From a virus, in the IMG/VR virus record IMGVR_UViG_3300032088_002672, positions 1 through 32,005 of that record: 32,005 bases of DNA; one strand, written 5' to 3'. Shown here piece after piece: positions 24,001 to 30,847 of this stretch (position 1 is the first letter of the stretch; each line of letters begins with the position of its first letter). The notes beneath the pieces were generated by a model. The model ran no database searches. It was not told where the DNA came from and saw only the letters and a program-made list of their open reading frames with translations. The position numbers were made by a program, and so were the translations under genes.

Positions 24001-26166
24001 GCGGGTTTCAGCCTTGACCCCGATGAGAAAGACCCGTATGCCACAGGCACATACACCCCATTCCCACCATACCCCTCTTCGTTTGTCGATAATAGGCCCG
24101 CAGTGTGGTTCTGTCCCTCGGCAACCCACTTCTCAGACACCGCTTTCCAATCCACTGAGGGCTTAGTATTGCCGTCCACAGCAGGATTCGGGAGCATGGG
24201 TACAGGGTTCGGTCAAGGGCCATTGTTCTCGTATGATGAAGGAATAAATACCGTTAGAACAGTGTTCACGACGGGTGGAATGACTTGCATATTCAACGGT
24301 GATACGATTGGCACTGACCCATCCGCCCAAGAACCAATTTGGGGCTTTCAAATCAAGGCATGTAACGCATTCGCTTTCCCCAACAGAGAGCCTATGTTCG
24401 CAGGTGCTCAACAGTTCATCAATTCAGTCGATGTTGGATTCCCCCAATACGCTCACCTCGACACAGAAGAGCCTATGATGCGGGTACAAGTCGATAACGA
24501 CATTTACAACGATTATTCAGGAATTGACCCCGTCGATACTGCAACAGCACCGACGACCAAGCGAATGTTTGTCGATAACCCTACTTGGGCGACTATCGAG
24601 AACTTTTACCCTGCGACAGGTCTCGTCAGTCCACTACTCATTCAAGACTCAGGCAATCGCATGTGTCGTGCCGACAATCCCGCACTCCAAACATCGACAG
24701 CGGATTTGCAGGTCGATGAGATTATTCTTCGTCAAATACCAACGCCTGCAATGTTGCCATTCACAGTCGATACCCTGAAACAGCAGGCAGTCGATGTGGT
24801 GTCGGGTCTTGCTCGTTACACTTCAATTCTAATCGAAGCCGATAACATCTCGGCCGATAAGGGAATGAGAGTGACTGTGACTTTACTTGAACCTCCAACG
24901 ACGACAGGAATTGCCAAAGAGGCAACGACGCCCATAACAGGATTTGAAGACCTCGACCCTGACTTCATTGGTGGAGTCGGTGAAGTGGATTTGACTGCAC
25001 TGCCAACATCGGCAATCGTCAATGGGTTCGTCATCCGTTTCAATTTTTACATTCCTTCGTCTGAGCAAAGTGACTTGCATCCTATCGACTGGTCAGCAAC
25101 CCCGATTATCAGAAAATACAGCGTGCTTTTCGACCATAAGCCAACAGCACAGAACACGATTATCGGGAACACCTACGACGGCTCTACTGCAACGACAGTG
25201 GGTCAGACGACTGTTCAGACATTCACCACTAAGGTCGGTCACATCATCTCCATGAGACTGCAAGGATTGACCACTGACGCCGACCGAAAAATAAAGGCGT
25301 TGAAGGTCGATATGGGCGACGGTACAATCACCGATTTCATGCCTGTGACTACACCTGACACCTCTGCTGAACTCGACATATCCCATGTATATTCGTCTCG
25401 ACCTGCGGGCGGAACATACGACATTAAGGTCTATGCACAGGACGATTCTGACAACGAGTCAGACTACATTCTCATCCCGAATGCGTTCCTTCGTGTGACA
25501 ATCGTGGCGGCTGAACCTGTGGCTGTGTTGCGTGCAGTCCCATCTATGGTTCGTGCAGGTCAGGCTATCCGTCTCGATGGGTCAGACTCATACACAGTCG
25601 ATACCTCTTCGTCGCTATCCAATTTTGCTTGGACTTTTGGAGATGGTTCGACAGGGGTCAATGGTGCAACCTCGCATCAAGACCATACATTTGCTGAGGC
25701 GGGTGAGTACATGACAACGCTCATCGTAACGGATGCGTTGGGTACAGTCAGTCCATACGCCAAAGCAGTAGTCAAGGTATTGCCTGCAACGCTCATCGTG
25801 CCTCTAACGCTATCAACGAAGCCATCCTCGTTCACACGCACCCGCACTGCGGCGATAACTCAGACGCCAATCCTCGATGCAATATACCCTGAGATGACTG
25901 ACATGGGACAGCGAGGGGACGAGTTCACACTATCGGGTGCGTTCCTCAAGGAGACACAGGAGACTGATATAGCGTTCATGGAGGAACTGTTGCTATCGGG
26001 TGTGTTGGTTGAGTTCGAGTACCAAGAAGTGAACTACACGGGTGTCGCTGACAGCAAGACATTCACGGGACGAATGGTCTCATTCGACTACAACCGTCAA
26101 GGAGGGAGTATTGACACGACTCCATACACCGCATCATTCGTCAGAGAGGCGGGACTCGGTGCTTGA
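21037..26166 (+). CDS. Very large tail protein with PKD-like domains and Dit-like end
   Basis: Protein of 1709 residues whose ATG directly follows the tape measure stop. Residues about 1-1385 are Gly/Asn/Thr/Pro-rich with repeated aromatic motifs and no recognised enzyme domain; they look like a modular adhesin or baseplate scaffold. Residues about 1388-1490 and 1493-1585 look like PKD domains: KVDMGDGTITDF ... AGGTYDIKVYAQDDSDNES, and FAWTFGDGSTG ... GEYMTTLIVTDALG. The last about 125 residues (TDMGQRGDEFTLSGAFLK ... FTGRMVSFDYNRQGGSIDTT) resemble a distal-tail (Dit) or baseplate-anchoring beta domain. I infer a tail-tip adhesin anchored by its C-terminus. A 1709-residue fusion of this kind is unusual. 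Confidence 0.7.
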   Translation: MAKFEKKPLHPFSRVKSDLAELQRWWPIHIKDDGVLGISIDPVLYRSRFSSNTETSDDESVQAGIRVEAIDDDGTTVSGIEPTIEIINSGTLNAKCNINHADGTRTTVRLVAPTNVKGGAGGDDMLYTDNNGVTQYGNKTSFVANGGHKQYRGGQYPIFMTVQELAETIDTYRHIGDSDDSQKVAWLPQNKWDTVHSSPAAVVRNPLIQFDPRNPVDATLNVAFPTVSPYRATVFMPMMLDNNQFSKDITNGRTLYAAGNSGWNRNGISRYDSDPEGEDSATIIYKKVGTSGDHLQGWNEARAHDIGNAYAPTVSTDLRAIWTSQDSSDCPAPKYRMAMALAAFLKDGTYSLNNGVIIPYVFDAARTIGGANTDTLYMEWDGGNGVAAVDATSYLDRTPAGIYPYFDFVQGPITPRAQGSNWTHAVLAGHEPAQSALAMECPPNTKKNSVDWIEVHTVSHTITGGTQMQRMMFVDVNAPPTSTPEPHGATPFEVGDAVYLSGMDGVLGSEQNMSLESGNIWGSRYDGRRPATLTEKDCNGWWIVSKVELDTPTAGHIRYSFNVRDSLLPVTGGYNPSGTIQMGRLGGPETAHDTTFYILGDGTPNDPAVRAERLEDMSGSSITNSTIGAMNPYMSTAVFHGTGEQASDRIGTGFQVGMTQGDMNVPIASSRNSTSPSRPTIGEASQITSTGEYIGDRPVPRSIAIGTLGVPTAEMTPNTPTIASTGNGSLRIPAPIGHDLAVRYEATGKDGHIPTDASNIGFNLSHTLWRVRQDATEGGHSDANSGGPSKWAWRGVSSPLWSFIDAQTGRHAWDYIKPSGWDYGRNRCWPAHERMGTRLSMSPSLLPDATGWTAGSGNLVEPAQETTKIGLSEIGCSPIFLDMEMTAFIPKRNNRLTIIEFDMNGADADMGRHHMIYETSERDMGFGFKPKWDGVGETGVWFNNEFSDIEGTTVTDPSAFEGSLGDAIGRVIDSGFATPAAAGYGAEWAGFSLDPDEKDPYATGTYTPFPPYPSSFVDNRPAVWFCPSATHFSDTAFQSTEGLVLPSTAGFGSMGTGFGQGPLFSYDEGINTVRTVFTTGGMTCIFNGDTIGTDPSAQEPIWGFQIKACNAFAFPNREPMFAGAQQFINSVDVGFPQYAHLDTEEPMMRVQVDNDIYNDYSGIDPVDTATAPTTKRMFVDNPTWATIENFYPATGLVSPLLIQDSGNRMCRADNPALQTSTADLQVDEIILRQIPTPAMLPFTVDTLKQQAVDVVSGLARYTSILIEADNISADKGMRVTVTLLEPPTTTGIAKEATTPITGFEDLDPDFIGGVGEVDLTALPTSAIVNGFVIRFNFYIPSSEQSDLHPIDWSATPIIRKYSVLFDHKPTAQNTIIGNTYDGSTATTVGQTTVQTFTTKVGHIISMRLQGLTTDADRKIKALKVDMGDGTITDFMPVTTPDTSAELDISHVYSSRPAGGTYDIKVYAQDDSDNESDYILIPNAFLRVTIVAAEPVAVLRAVPSMVRAGQAIRLDGSDSYTVDTSSSLSNFAWTFGDGSTGVNGATSHQDHTFAEAGEYMTTLIVTDALGTVSPYAKAVVKVLPATLIVPLTLSTKPSSFTRTRTAAITQTPILDAIYPEMTDMGQRGDEFTLSGAFLKETQETDIAFMEELLLSGVLVEFEYQEVNYTGVADSKTFTGRMVSFDYNRQGGSIDTTPYTASFVREAGLGA

Positions 26167-26296
26167 GGTCGTCGGCGGCATTGCTGTTTTATTCTTGGTT
26201 TTTGAATTATTTTGGTGGTTGGCCGTTGCTCTCTTTATTCGTGGTTGTTGGTCGCTTTCTAAGGATATTGAAAAAATCCCAATCGAATACCTTTGA
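26159..26296 (+). CDS. Small membrane protein, 45 residues
   Basis: GTG 26159 overlaps the end of the giant tail gene by 8 bases. Almost the whole chain is hydrophobic from residue 4 to about 31 (VVGGIAVLFLVFELFWWLAV then ALFIRGCW), giving one long or two short membrane segments, with a charged C-terminal tail (SLSKDIEKIPIEYL). It could be a holin-like or membrane-docking factor; this is not shown. An open frame in another register over the same DNA (26163-26558) is probably not used. Confidence 0.5.
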   Translation: MLEVVGGIAVLFLVFELFWWLAVALFIRGCWSLSKDIEKIPIEYL

Positions 26297-26304
26297 GAAC
26301 AACC

Positions 26305-26334
26305 CTTATATAGGGGATACTCCTACGGTTAAAC
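26305..26334 (+). promoter_or_regulatory. Leaderless TATA promoter
   Basis: CTTATATAGGGGATACTCCT then ACGGTTAAAC leads directly to ATG 26335, with the standard 30-base spacing. Confidence 0.75.
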
Positions 26335-26469
26335 ATGACGAACCAAAACCTGAACACCGTCGGATTCGACGACCGCCTAATAATGACGCTGATAATCAAC
26401 GAATCCGTGATGGTCGGATTCGACCGAGTCGATTGCCGACTCGTGACATTCTTCAAGAGTCAGAGGTGA
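26335..26469 (+). CDS. Predicted tiny protein, 44 residues, leaderless
   Basis: The promoter places its start exactly at ATG 26335. Codon third positions resemble those of neighbouring genes. The protein is mixed polar/hydrophobic (NTVGFDDRLIMTLIINESVM), with no recognised motif. The stop TGA overlaps a GTG start (GTGA) of the next tiny ORF. An overlapping longer frame (26163-26558) is the alternative. Confidence 0.45.
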   Translation: MTNQNLNTVGFDDRLIMTLIINESVMVGFDRVDCRLVTFFKSQR

Positions 26470-26558
26470 AGCCGATGTGGGACGACGATATTGATTGGGA
26501 CGACGACACACCTGCTGTGCGTGAGCCTGATTGGCAAGACGAGGTTGAGTGGGAATGA
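26466..26558 (+). CDS. Predicted tiny acidic protein, 30 residues
   Basis: GTG 26466 overlaps the previous TGA by the GTGA arrangement; ATG 26475 is an alternative start. The product is acidic and Trp-rich (MWDDDIDWDDDTPAV), similar in style to the acidic SSB tail. The same codons belong to the longer frame 26163-26558, so the start is uncertain. Confidence 0.35.
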   Translation: MKPMWDDDIDWDDDTPAVREPDWQDEVEWE

Positions 26559-26629
26559 AATACACTTTAGCCGCTTGGTTGGTCGATATTGCTATTCGAT
26601 TCAATGAATGGAGATTCAAAAACCTTTGA
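26555..26629 (+). CDS. Predicted tiny protein, 24 residues
   Basis: ATG 26555 overlaps the previous TGA (ATGA). The chain is MKYTLAAWLVDIAIRFNEWR plus four residues, an amphipathic helix. It is the last of three overlapping tiny ORFs and ends 8 bases before the next TATA box. It could be spurious. Confidence 0.35.
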   Translation: MKYTLAAWLVDIAIRFNEWRFKNL

Positions 26630-26637
26630 CAGGCATC

Positions 26638-26667
26638 TTTATATAGGTGTTCAGTATAGGGTTAATC
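26638..26667 (+). promoter_or_regulatory. Leaderless TATA promoter
   Basis: TTTATATAGGTGTTCAGTAT then AGGGTTAATC leads directly to ATG 26668. Confidence 0.8.
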
Positions 26668-26964
26668 ATGGCGAAACCCAACACAACCCTAACCGTAGCA
26701 TACCGAAGAGTCATGATTGCAGATTGGATGCAAATGCACATCTCTGACCGACGATTCAGTAAGAAAGAAGCGTGCGAAAGCATGGCTCAAGAGGCATTCA
26801 ACGCATACAACGAATACATCGAAAACGGTGCATTTGACCAAGACTCAATTGAAGTCTGTCTCGCACGCTCTGACTTTTGCATCAAAGCACGCAAAGCCGC
26901 TCTTGCTATCGACGAAGCATTGCATCAAGGAACTGCACTTGCATACGATATGTCAGCGATTTGA
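26668..26964 (+). CDS. Hypothetical 98-residue helical protein
   Basis: The start is set by the leaderless promoter; the longer frame begins in the promoter itself. The protein is helical and polar (WMQMHISDRRFSKKEACESM, FNAYNEYIENGAFDQDSIE, AALAIDEALHQGTALAY). No family is recognised. It immediately precedes the primase gene, whose promoter overlaps its 3' end. Confidence 0.65.
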   Translation: MAKPNTTLTVAYRRVMIADWMQMHISDRRFSKKEACESMAQEAFNAYNEYIENGAFDQDSIEVCLARSDFCIKARKAALAIDEALHQGTALAYDMSAI

Positions 26965-26994
26965 GTTAAGTAGGTGGGTGTGGCAATGACAGCC
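26965..26994 (+). promoter_or_regulatory. Leaderless promoter of primase gene
   Basis: GTTAAGTAGGTGGGTG at 26965-26980. ATG 26995, the second of two nearby ATGs, is exactly 30 bases after the box start; ATG 26986 would lie inside the promoter. Confidence 0.6.
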
Positions 26995-28158
26995 ATGCTG
27001 ACGCCCAAGCAAGTCGATGATTTGACCGAACATCTCGGTTTCAATCATTGGCCGAGAGCGATTGGCAACCCACGACAACACTTCGTCTATGCAACGGAGC
27101 AGGTCGCCAAGAGTTACCACGAGTGGTGGGGTGAATCATCATGCTTCATCAGCACCGCAGGGTACGACAACCTCGTGTTCGACAACGGCAAACAGATTCC
27201 CCGCTCCATCATCTATGGACTAACCTTCTTCGACTTCGACCACGACAGCAAGCCTGAGAACGCATTCGCTGACGCACAGCGACTGTCACAGTACCTGACT
27301 GAGATTGATGTAGCCCATTGGGTGCAATACAGCGGCTCTAAGGGCTATCATTGCTTCATCCTACACAGACCCACCCGCTTTCGATTTGACCACCGTGACG
27401 GCAGTGGAGAGGCCCTCAAAACGCTCGTCAATCAAACACAGACTCACCTCAAGAAAACACTCGGACTGAACACGCTCGACGAGCAAACGACTGGCGACCC
27501 CAAGCGGCTGTGCCGATTCCCGTTCACCCCTCACATCAATCGACATGGCAAGAAGTCGGGACGACATTCGATGCCTGTCTCGTCTGAAATCCTGAACACG
27601 ATGACGCATAACGACATTGAGAATATGTCCTATCGACCAAAATACCACATGCCCGATGTATCAGGGCAACGGCTGACTTTACCCGAACTCATCAAATTGC
27701 TCGATGTAAAATTGCATAAACCCGAAACCGAAATCCGACCTGTGATTGATGCCGACTTTGGCTTCACTGACGCTACGAGCGAAACGGCTGTGTTCACAGC
27801 CTCTCTTGAGGATAGGTGCATGGGTGTGACCAATGAACTAAAGCGGCGCAATCCAAGCCACTCAAGCAGGGTGTATTCAGCACTCTTCGCTAAGACCGTA
27901 GGCATGCCCCTTGAGGCGTTTGAAGAGGTGTGGGTGGAGTTAGGCACACGGATGGGCTATGTGGACTTGCATAACAAAGAGCACAGGCTACATCAGATGA
28001 AGACGCTCTTCGATGACCCACGCTATGTCTCATTCCCGAACTGCTCAACGCTCAAGGCCAAAGGCTGTTGCGTCGGTGACATTTGTCCCCGATACATCGA
28101 CATGGGCGAGGTGAAACCCCAAAAAATCGTTAAACGAAAATGGAGGAAAAAGACATGA
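26995..28158 (+). CDS. Archaeo-eukaryotic primase (PriS-like) with C-terminal Cys cluster
   Basis: Protein of 387 residues. TFFDFDHD (78-84) supplies the catalytic Asp80 and Asp82 of AEP primases. QYSGSKGYHCFI (111-122) matches the S-x-H nucleotide-binding motif, and DPKRLCRFPFTPHINRHGKK (168-187) the third motif. The C-terminus has Cys350, Cys358, Cys359 and Cys364 (NCSTLKAKGCCVGDICPRY), like the iron-sulphur region of the large subunit PriL or a zinc knuckle. The single gene may therefore combine functions normally split between PriS and PriL. It would prime viral DNA synthesis. The downstream XPF-like nuclease gene overlaps its stop codon by ATGA. Confidence 0.85.
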   Translation: MLTPKQVDDLTEHLGFNHWPRAIGNPRQHFVYATEQVAKSYHEWWGESSCFISTAGYDNLVFDNGKQIPRSIIYGLTFFDFDHDSKPENAFADAQRLSQYLTEIDVAHWVQYSGSKGYHCFILHRPTRFRFDHRDGSGEALKTLVNQTQTHLKKTLGLNTLDEQTTGDPKRLCRFPFTPHINRHGKKSGRHSMPVSSEILNTMTHNDIENMSYRPKYHMPDVSGQRLTLPELIKLLDVKLHKPETEIRPVIDADFGFTDATSETAVFTASLEDRCMGVTNELKRRNPSHSSRVYSALFAKTVGMPLEAFEEVWVELGTRMGYVDLHNKEHRLHQMKTLFDDPRYVSFPNCSTLKAKGCCVGDICPRYIDMGEVKPQKIVKRKWRKKT

Positions 28159-28946
28159 GAATCAAGCGAATGGACTTAATCAAAGAGGATGCTGAACAGG
28201 TGCAGGGGGTTATCGACAAAGGAACGCTCGGCAACAAATTGGGACTGCTCCGAGCAATGGAGGACGACCACCCACAGCGACAGAAGGTATCGACTGCGAT
28301 ACTCACGGAGATGCTCGGTCGTCATCGACGAATCGACCACAGGGAGCACCCTCTCATGATAGGGTACTTTAGCACGCTCGGATTTGAGGTCGCTCACTTG
28401 AAAACAGGTGACGGCGACATGAAGGGTGGCACTACGAGCATCGAACGCAAGGAGGACGACTTCATGGATTCTCTGTTCGACGACCGTTGGCTAAGGCAAT
28501 TGGGCGCAATGCGTGAGGAGGCCGAGCACTCGTTCCTCGTCGTGACGAAGTCATACGAGGCAATCAAGCGAGAGGTCGAGGAGAGAGGAGTCTCTGAGCA
28601 AGTCCTGACGGGCTTCGTGGCGGCTCTGTGCGCTGTGGGCTATCCACCTGTGTTCATCGAGGACAAGTGGGATGCGGCTGTCGTGATGCGTAAAATCATG
28701 GATAAAATCGACGACGACACCACTCGTCTCTATGTTCCCCGACCACGCTCACCGAAGCCACAGGAGTACCGCAACGCCCTCATCGAGGCACTGCCGAAGG
28801 TGGGCATCAAGACCCGTCGCAAAATCGTGCAGGCGTTCCCATCTATGGCTGACCTGTGTGGTGCAACAGTCGAGCAGTTAGTCGAATTAGAGGGCATCGG
28901 TCAGAAAACCGCTGAACGGATTCACGAGATACTTCATGCGGTATGA
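28155..28946 (+). CDS. XPF/ERCC4-family nuclease with HhH domain
   Basis: Protein of 263 residues. ATG 28155 follows GGAGG by 8 bases and overlaps the primase stop. The ERCC4 nuclease core has GDGD (85-88) and IERKEDDF (96-103). The canonical motif is ERK-x3-D; here only two residues separate K99 and D102, a possible one-residue shortening. After the core, residues about 213-260 form tandem helix-hairpin-helix motifs (LPKVGIKTRRKI, LEGIGQKTAERI). The first 60 residues are helical and unassigned. In archaea and eukaryotes such enzymes cut branched or 3'-flap DNA. Coupling to the primase suggests replication-fork or recombination-intermediate processing. Confidence 0.85.
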   Translation: MRIKRMDLIKEDAEQVQGVIDKGTLGNKLGLLRAMEDDHPQRQKVSTAILTEMLGRHRRIDHREHPLMIGYFSTLGFEVAHLKTGDGDMKGGTTSIERKEDDFMDSLFDDRWLRQLGAMREEAEHSFLVVTKSYEAIKREVEERGVSEQVLTGFVAALCAVGYPPVFIEDKWDAAVVMRKIMDKIDDDTTRLYVPRPRSPKPQEYRNALIEALPKVGIKTRRKIVQAFPSMADLCGATVEQLVELEGIGQKTAERIHEILHAV

Positions 28947-28975
28947 TTATATAGGTGTGACTCATAGGACTGAAC
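28946..28975 (+). promoter_or_regulatory. Leaderless TATA promoter
   Basis: ATTATATAGGTGTGACTCAT, starting in the TGA of the nuclease gene, has ATG 28976 exactly 30 bases later. Confidence 0.8.
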
Positions 28976-29395
28976 ATGACGCAACAAGACGACGGCATGA
29001 AAACATACGGAGCAGACCTCACGAACGCACGAGCCAACGCAGGTGCAATCGTGTTATACCAACATGAAGAACTAAGCCTAATGCAGGCCATTGAGGGACT
29101 CAAAGCCCTTCACTCGGCACGAAAGGCATTCCTGATGGTGAACCCTGAAACAAGAACACCAAAAGGAACAGTCTATGAGGAAAGACAAATCGAGACCTTG
29201 ATTGAGTTAATCCAAACCCAATTGAGCAATTGCCAACAACGCATTCAAAACATGAAAAAGTCATTCAACCATTTGACAGGTCTAACATGGGCCGAGAAGG
29301 TCGAGCAGGGTCTCGTCCCCGCTCCCTCAGATATAATCACCGAAGAGTCTGTTGTCAATGGCACAGTATTCACAAGAAGCACGGAGGCTTTTTGA
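28976..29395 (+). CDS. Hypothetical 139-residue protein
   Basis: Leaderless start. The chain is largely helical (LMQAIEGLKALHSARKAFLM, IETLIELIQTQLSNCQQRIQ, then NMKKSF), with a likely coiled coil at residues about 65-95 and a polar C-terminus. Such short coiled-coil proteins are frequent in viral accessory regions. I do not recognise a family. Its stop abuts the GTG of the next gene, so the two are one operon. Confidence 0.65.
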   Translation: MTQQDDGMKTYGADLTNARANAGAIVLYQHEELSLMQAIEGLKALHSARKAFLMVNPETRTPKGTVYEERQIETLIELIQTQLSNCQQRIQNMKKSFNHLTGLTWAEKVEQGLVPAPSDIITEESVVNGTVFTRSTEAF

Positions 29396-29725
29396 GTGGC
29401 AAGAGGCAACAGCAAAGGCGTTCAACGCAATAAAATGACTCGATGGGCTATGGAGCAAAGTCGAGATGAGAACGGCAAACCTGAACCGTTCACAGCAACC
29501 GACCTGATAACGATATTGAAAACCAAATACAAATCAATCCCAACCGTCAGAGAAGTCGGCATGGTTCTGTCCGCAATGAAGCGCACAGGAGAGGTCATAT
29601 ACTTGGGTGAACAGGGTGCGTTGCAGTCACGAAGACTCCTTGAGCAGGCAGGGCTTACTCAACAGGGCGTTCGCAAGGTTGCACTCTACATCAAGGACGA
29701 TGATTGGAATGACGGCACAGAATGA
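29396..29725 (+). CDS. Possible helix-turn-helix protein, 109 residues
   Basis: GTG 29396 directly follows the previous TGA. Basic N-terminus (ARGNSKGVQRNKMTRW). Residues about 30-85 (FTATDLITILKTKYKSIPT, then VREVGMVLSAMKRTGEVIYL) have the pattern of a winged-helix DNA-binding domain. A DNA-binding regulator is likely; no ligand or target is visible. It overlaps the next gene by 17 bases. Confidence 0.6.
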   Translation: MARGNSKGVQRNKMTRWAMEQSRDENGKPEPFTATDLITILKTKYKSIPTVREVGMVLSAMKRTGEVIYLGEQGALQSRRLLEQAGLTQQGVRKVALYIKDDDWNDGTE

Positions 29726-29906
29726 AGAACGATTATACCGATTCACCACAGACCTTGAACACATACTGTTGCAGAGGGCCGCAAGCGTCTCAGAGTCGCT
29801 TAGACACGAGATTGCCATACGCCGCATTGCTATGTCATTCTTGGAAAAGGGAGACACTCAGAACGCACTCAAAGTCTTGAAATCAGGAGATGAATACTAT
29901 GAATGA
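29709..29906 (+). CDS. Hypothetical 65-residue protein
   Basis: ATG 29709 is inside the end of the preceding gene (different register); the longer frame upstream is unlikely. Polar, helical (TDLEHILLQRAASVSESLRH then EIAIRRIAMSFL), possibly a small dimer. Its last codons overlap the start of the next gene. No family is recognised. Confidence 0.55.
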   Translation: MTAQNEERLYRFTTDLEHILLQRAASVSESLRHEIAIRRIAMSFLEKGDTQNALKVLKSGDEYYE

Positions 29907-30579
29907 CCCAAGCAAGCAAGCCGATTCGTACATGAGAATTGTCAAGCGAGGTGACGAATGGCTCGTCAGATATTCGGTGTTGATTCAAAGTGACGCCTTT
30001 GTCGATGAAGGGTACATCATGCAACCTCTTGATTGGATTGGGTCAGACCTATCGTATGGAATAGAGACGGTTGAGCAAGCCGCATGGAGTCTTCTCGTAT
30101 CGAACAAATCGTGTTCAAATCGAGAGAACTTTCCCATGCTCGACCTATTGGCATCGGAGACATTGGTTCGTCAGTCCAAGTTATTGAAAGACGGGTGGTC
30201 AATTCAGATATTCAGAGGCACAGGCATCGAGGCTTGGTTCGCTGTGTGCGGTCACGAGGATATGTTCAACGAACGCCCCTTCCGATTCTCACGAGGAGTA
30301 GGCAACGACGACATGGCAGTGGCAATATCCTCTCTTAGGGTCGCACGGGCCTGTGAAGCGGTCGAATACAACCGAGAGACCAAACACCACATCATACCGA
30401 GAGACGAGAACGGAGACTACATCAAATACACACCCGAAGAGCGTGAACGGCGCAAGCCGATTGAGCGAGCACGATGGCTACGAGCACGAGGCAATTTTGA
30501 GGAATGGGACGGGTATCAGGCATGGAAAAATGAGATACTCAATTTCACTCGCAAAAAGAGTCTTGACCGAGTCGATTAA
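29899..30579 (+). CDS. Hypothetical 226-residue protein
   Basis: ATG 29899 is chosen because GGAG lies 9 bases upstream; ATG 29890 is an alternative. The N-terminal part is mixed beta (YMRIVKRGDEWLVRYSVLIQ), the middle has helices and isolated Cys residues without a clear cluster, and the C-terminus is basic and helical (TPEERERRKPIERARWLRAR). It may bind nucleic acid. I do not recognise a family. It is in the 28976-30579 operon; its TAA stop is part of the next promoter box. Confidence 0.6.
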   Translation: MNDPSKQADSYMRIVKRGDEWLVRYSVLIQSDAFVDEGYIMQPLDWIGSDLSYGIETVEQAAWSLLVSNKSCSNRENFPMLDLLASETLVRQSKLLKDGWSIQIFRGTGIEAWFAVCGHEDMFNERPFRFSRGVGNDDMAVAISSLRVARACEAVEYNRETKHHIIPRDENGDYIKYTPEERERRKPIERARWLRARGNFEEWDGYQAWKNEILNFTRKKSLDRVD

Positions 30580-30603
30580 GTAGGTGTGGGTCATAGTCGA
30601 AAC
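30575..30603 (+). promoter_or_regulatory. Leaderless promoter, GTTAAGTA type
   Basis: ATTAAGTAGGTGTGGG at 30575-30590 overlaps the preceding TAA stop (30577-30579). ATG 30604 lies 29 bases from the box start. Confidence 0.6.
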
Positions 30604-30813
30604 ATGGATTACCTTATCACCGTAGCATTTCACGACGAGACCATCGAGATTCATCACGAAGGAACTCTGAAAGACGGACTGAAAGCCGTTTGGGCTTTGT
30701 CCGCTAAGAAAAAAGCGCAACCATTTGACATTCGATTCTCCAAAGGCGGAGCAGTTCTCGGAGACAACGAGGATGGGTGGACGACAGTCTGTCCGATTGA
30801 GCCAATGGCATGA
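30604..30813 (+). CDS. Hypothetical 69-residue protein
   Basis: The start is set by the promoter. Alternating beta and helix (ITVAFHDETIEIHHEG, KDGLKAVWALSAKKKAQPF, GGAVLGDNEDGWTTV), a small alpha/beta fold. No known family identified. It is the first of a run of small genes leading to the collagen-like gene. Confidence 0.6.
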   Translation: MDYLITVAFHDETIEIHHEGTLKDGLKAVWALSAKKKAQPFDIRFSKGGAVLGDNEDGWTTVCPIEPMA

Positions 30814-30847
30814 AACCCAAATTAACCCCGTATGCAAAACACACACC

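Noticed and set aside
26163-26558. Open frame of 131 codons after the giant tail gene
   Set aside because: It has no promoter-matched start, its 5' part is a shadow of the membrane-protein frame, and a leaderless promoter points to ATG 26335 in another register. Only its end (26466-26558) is kept as a tentative small ORF.
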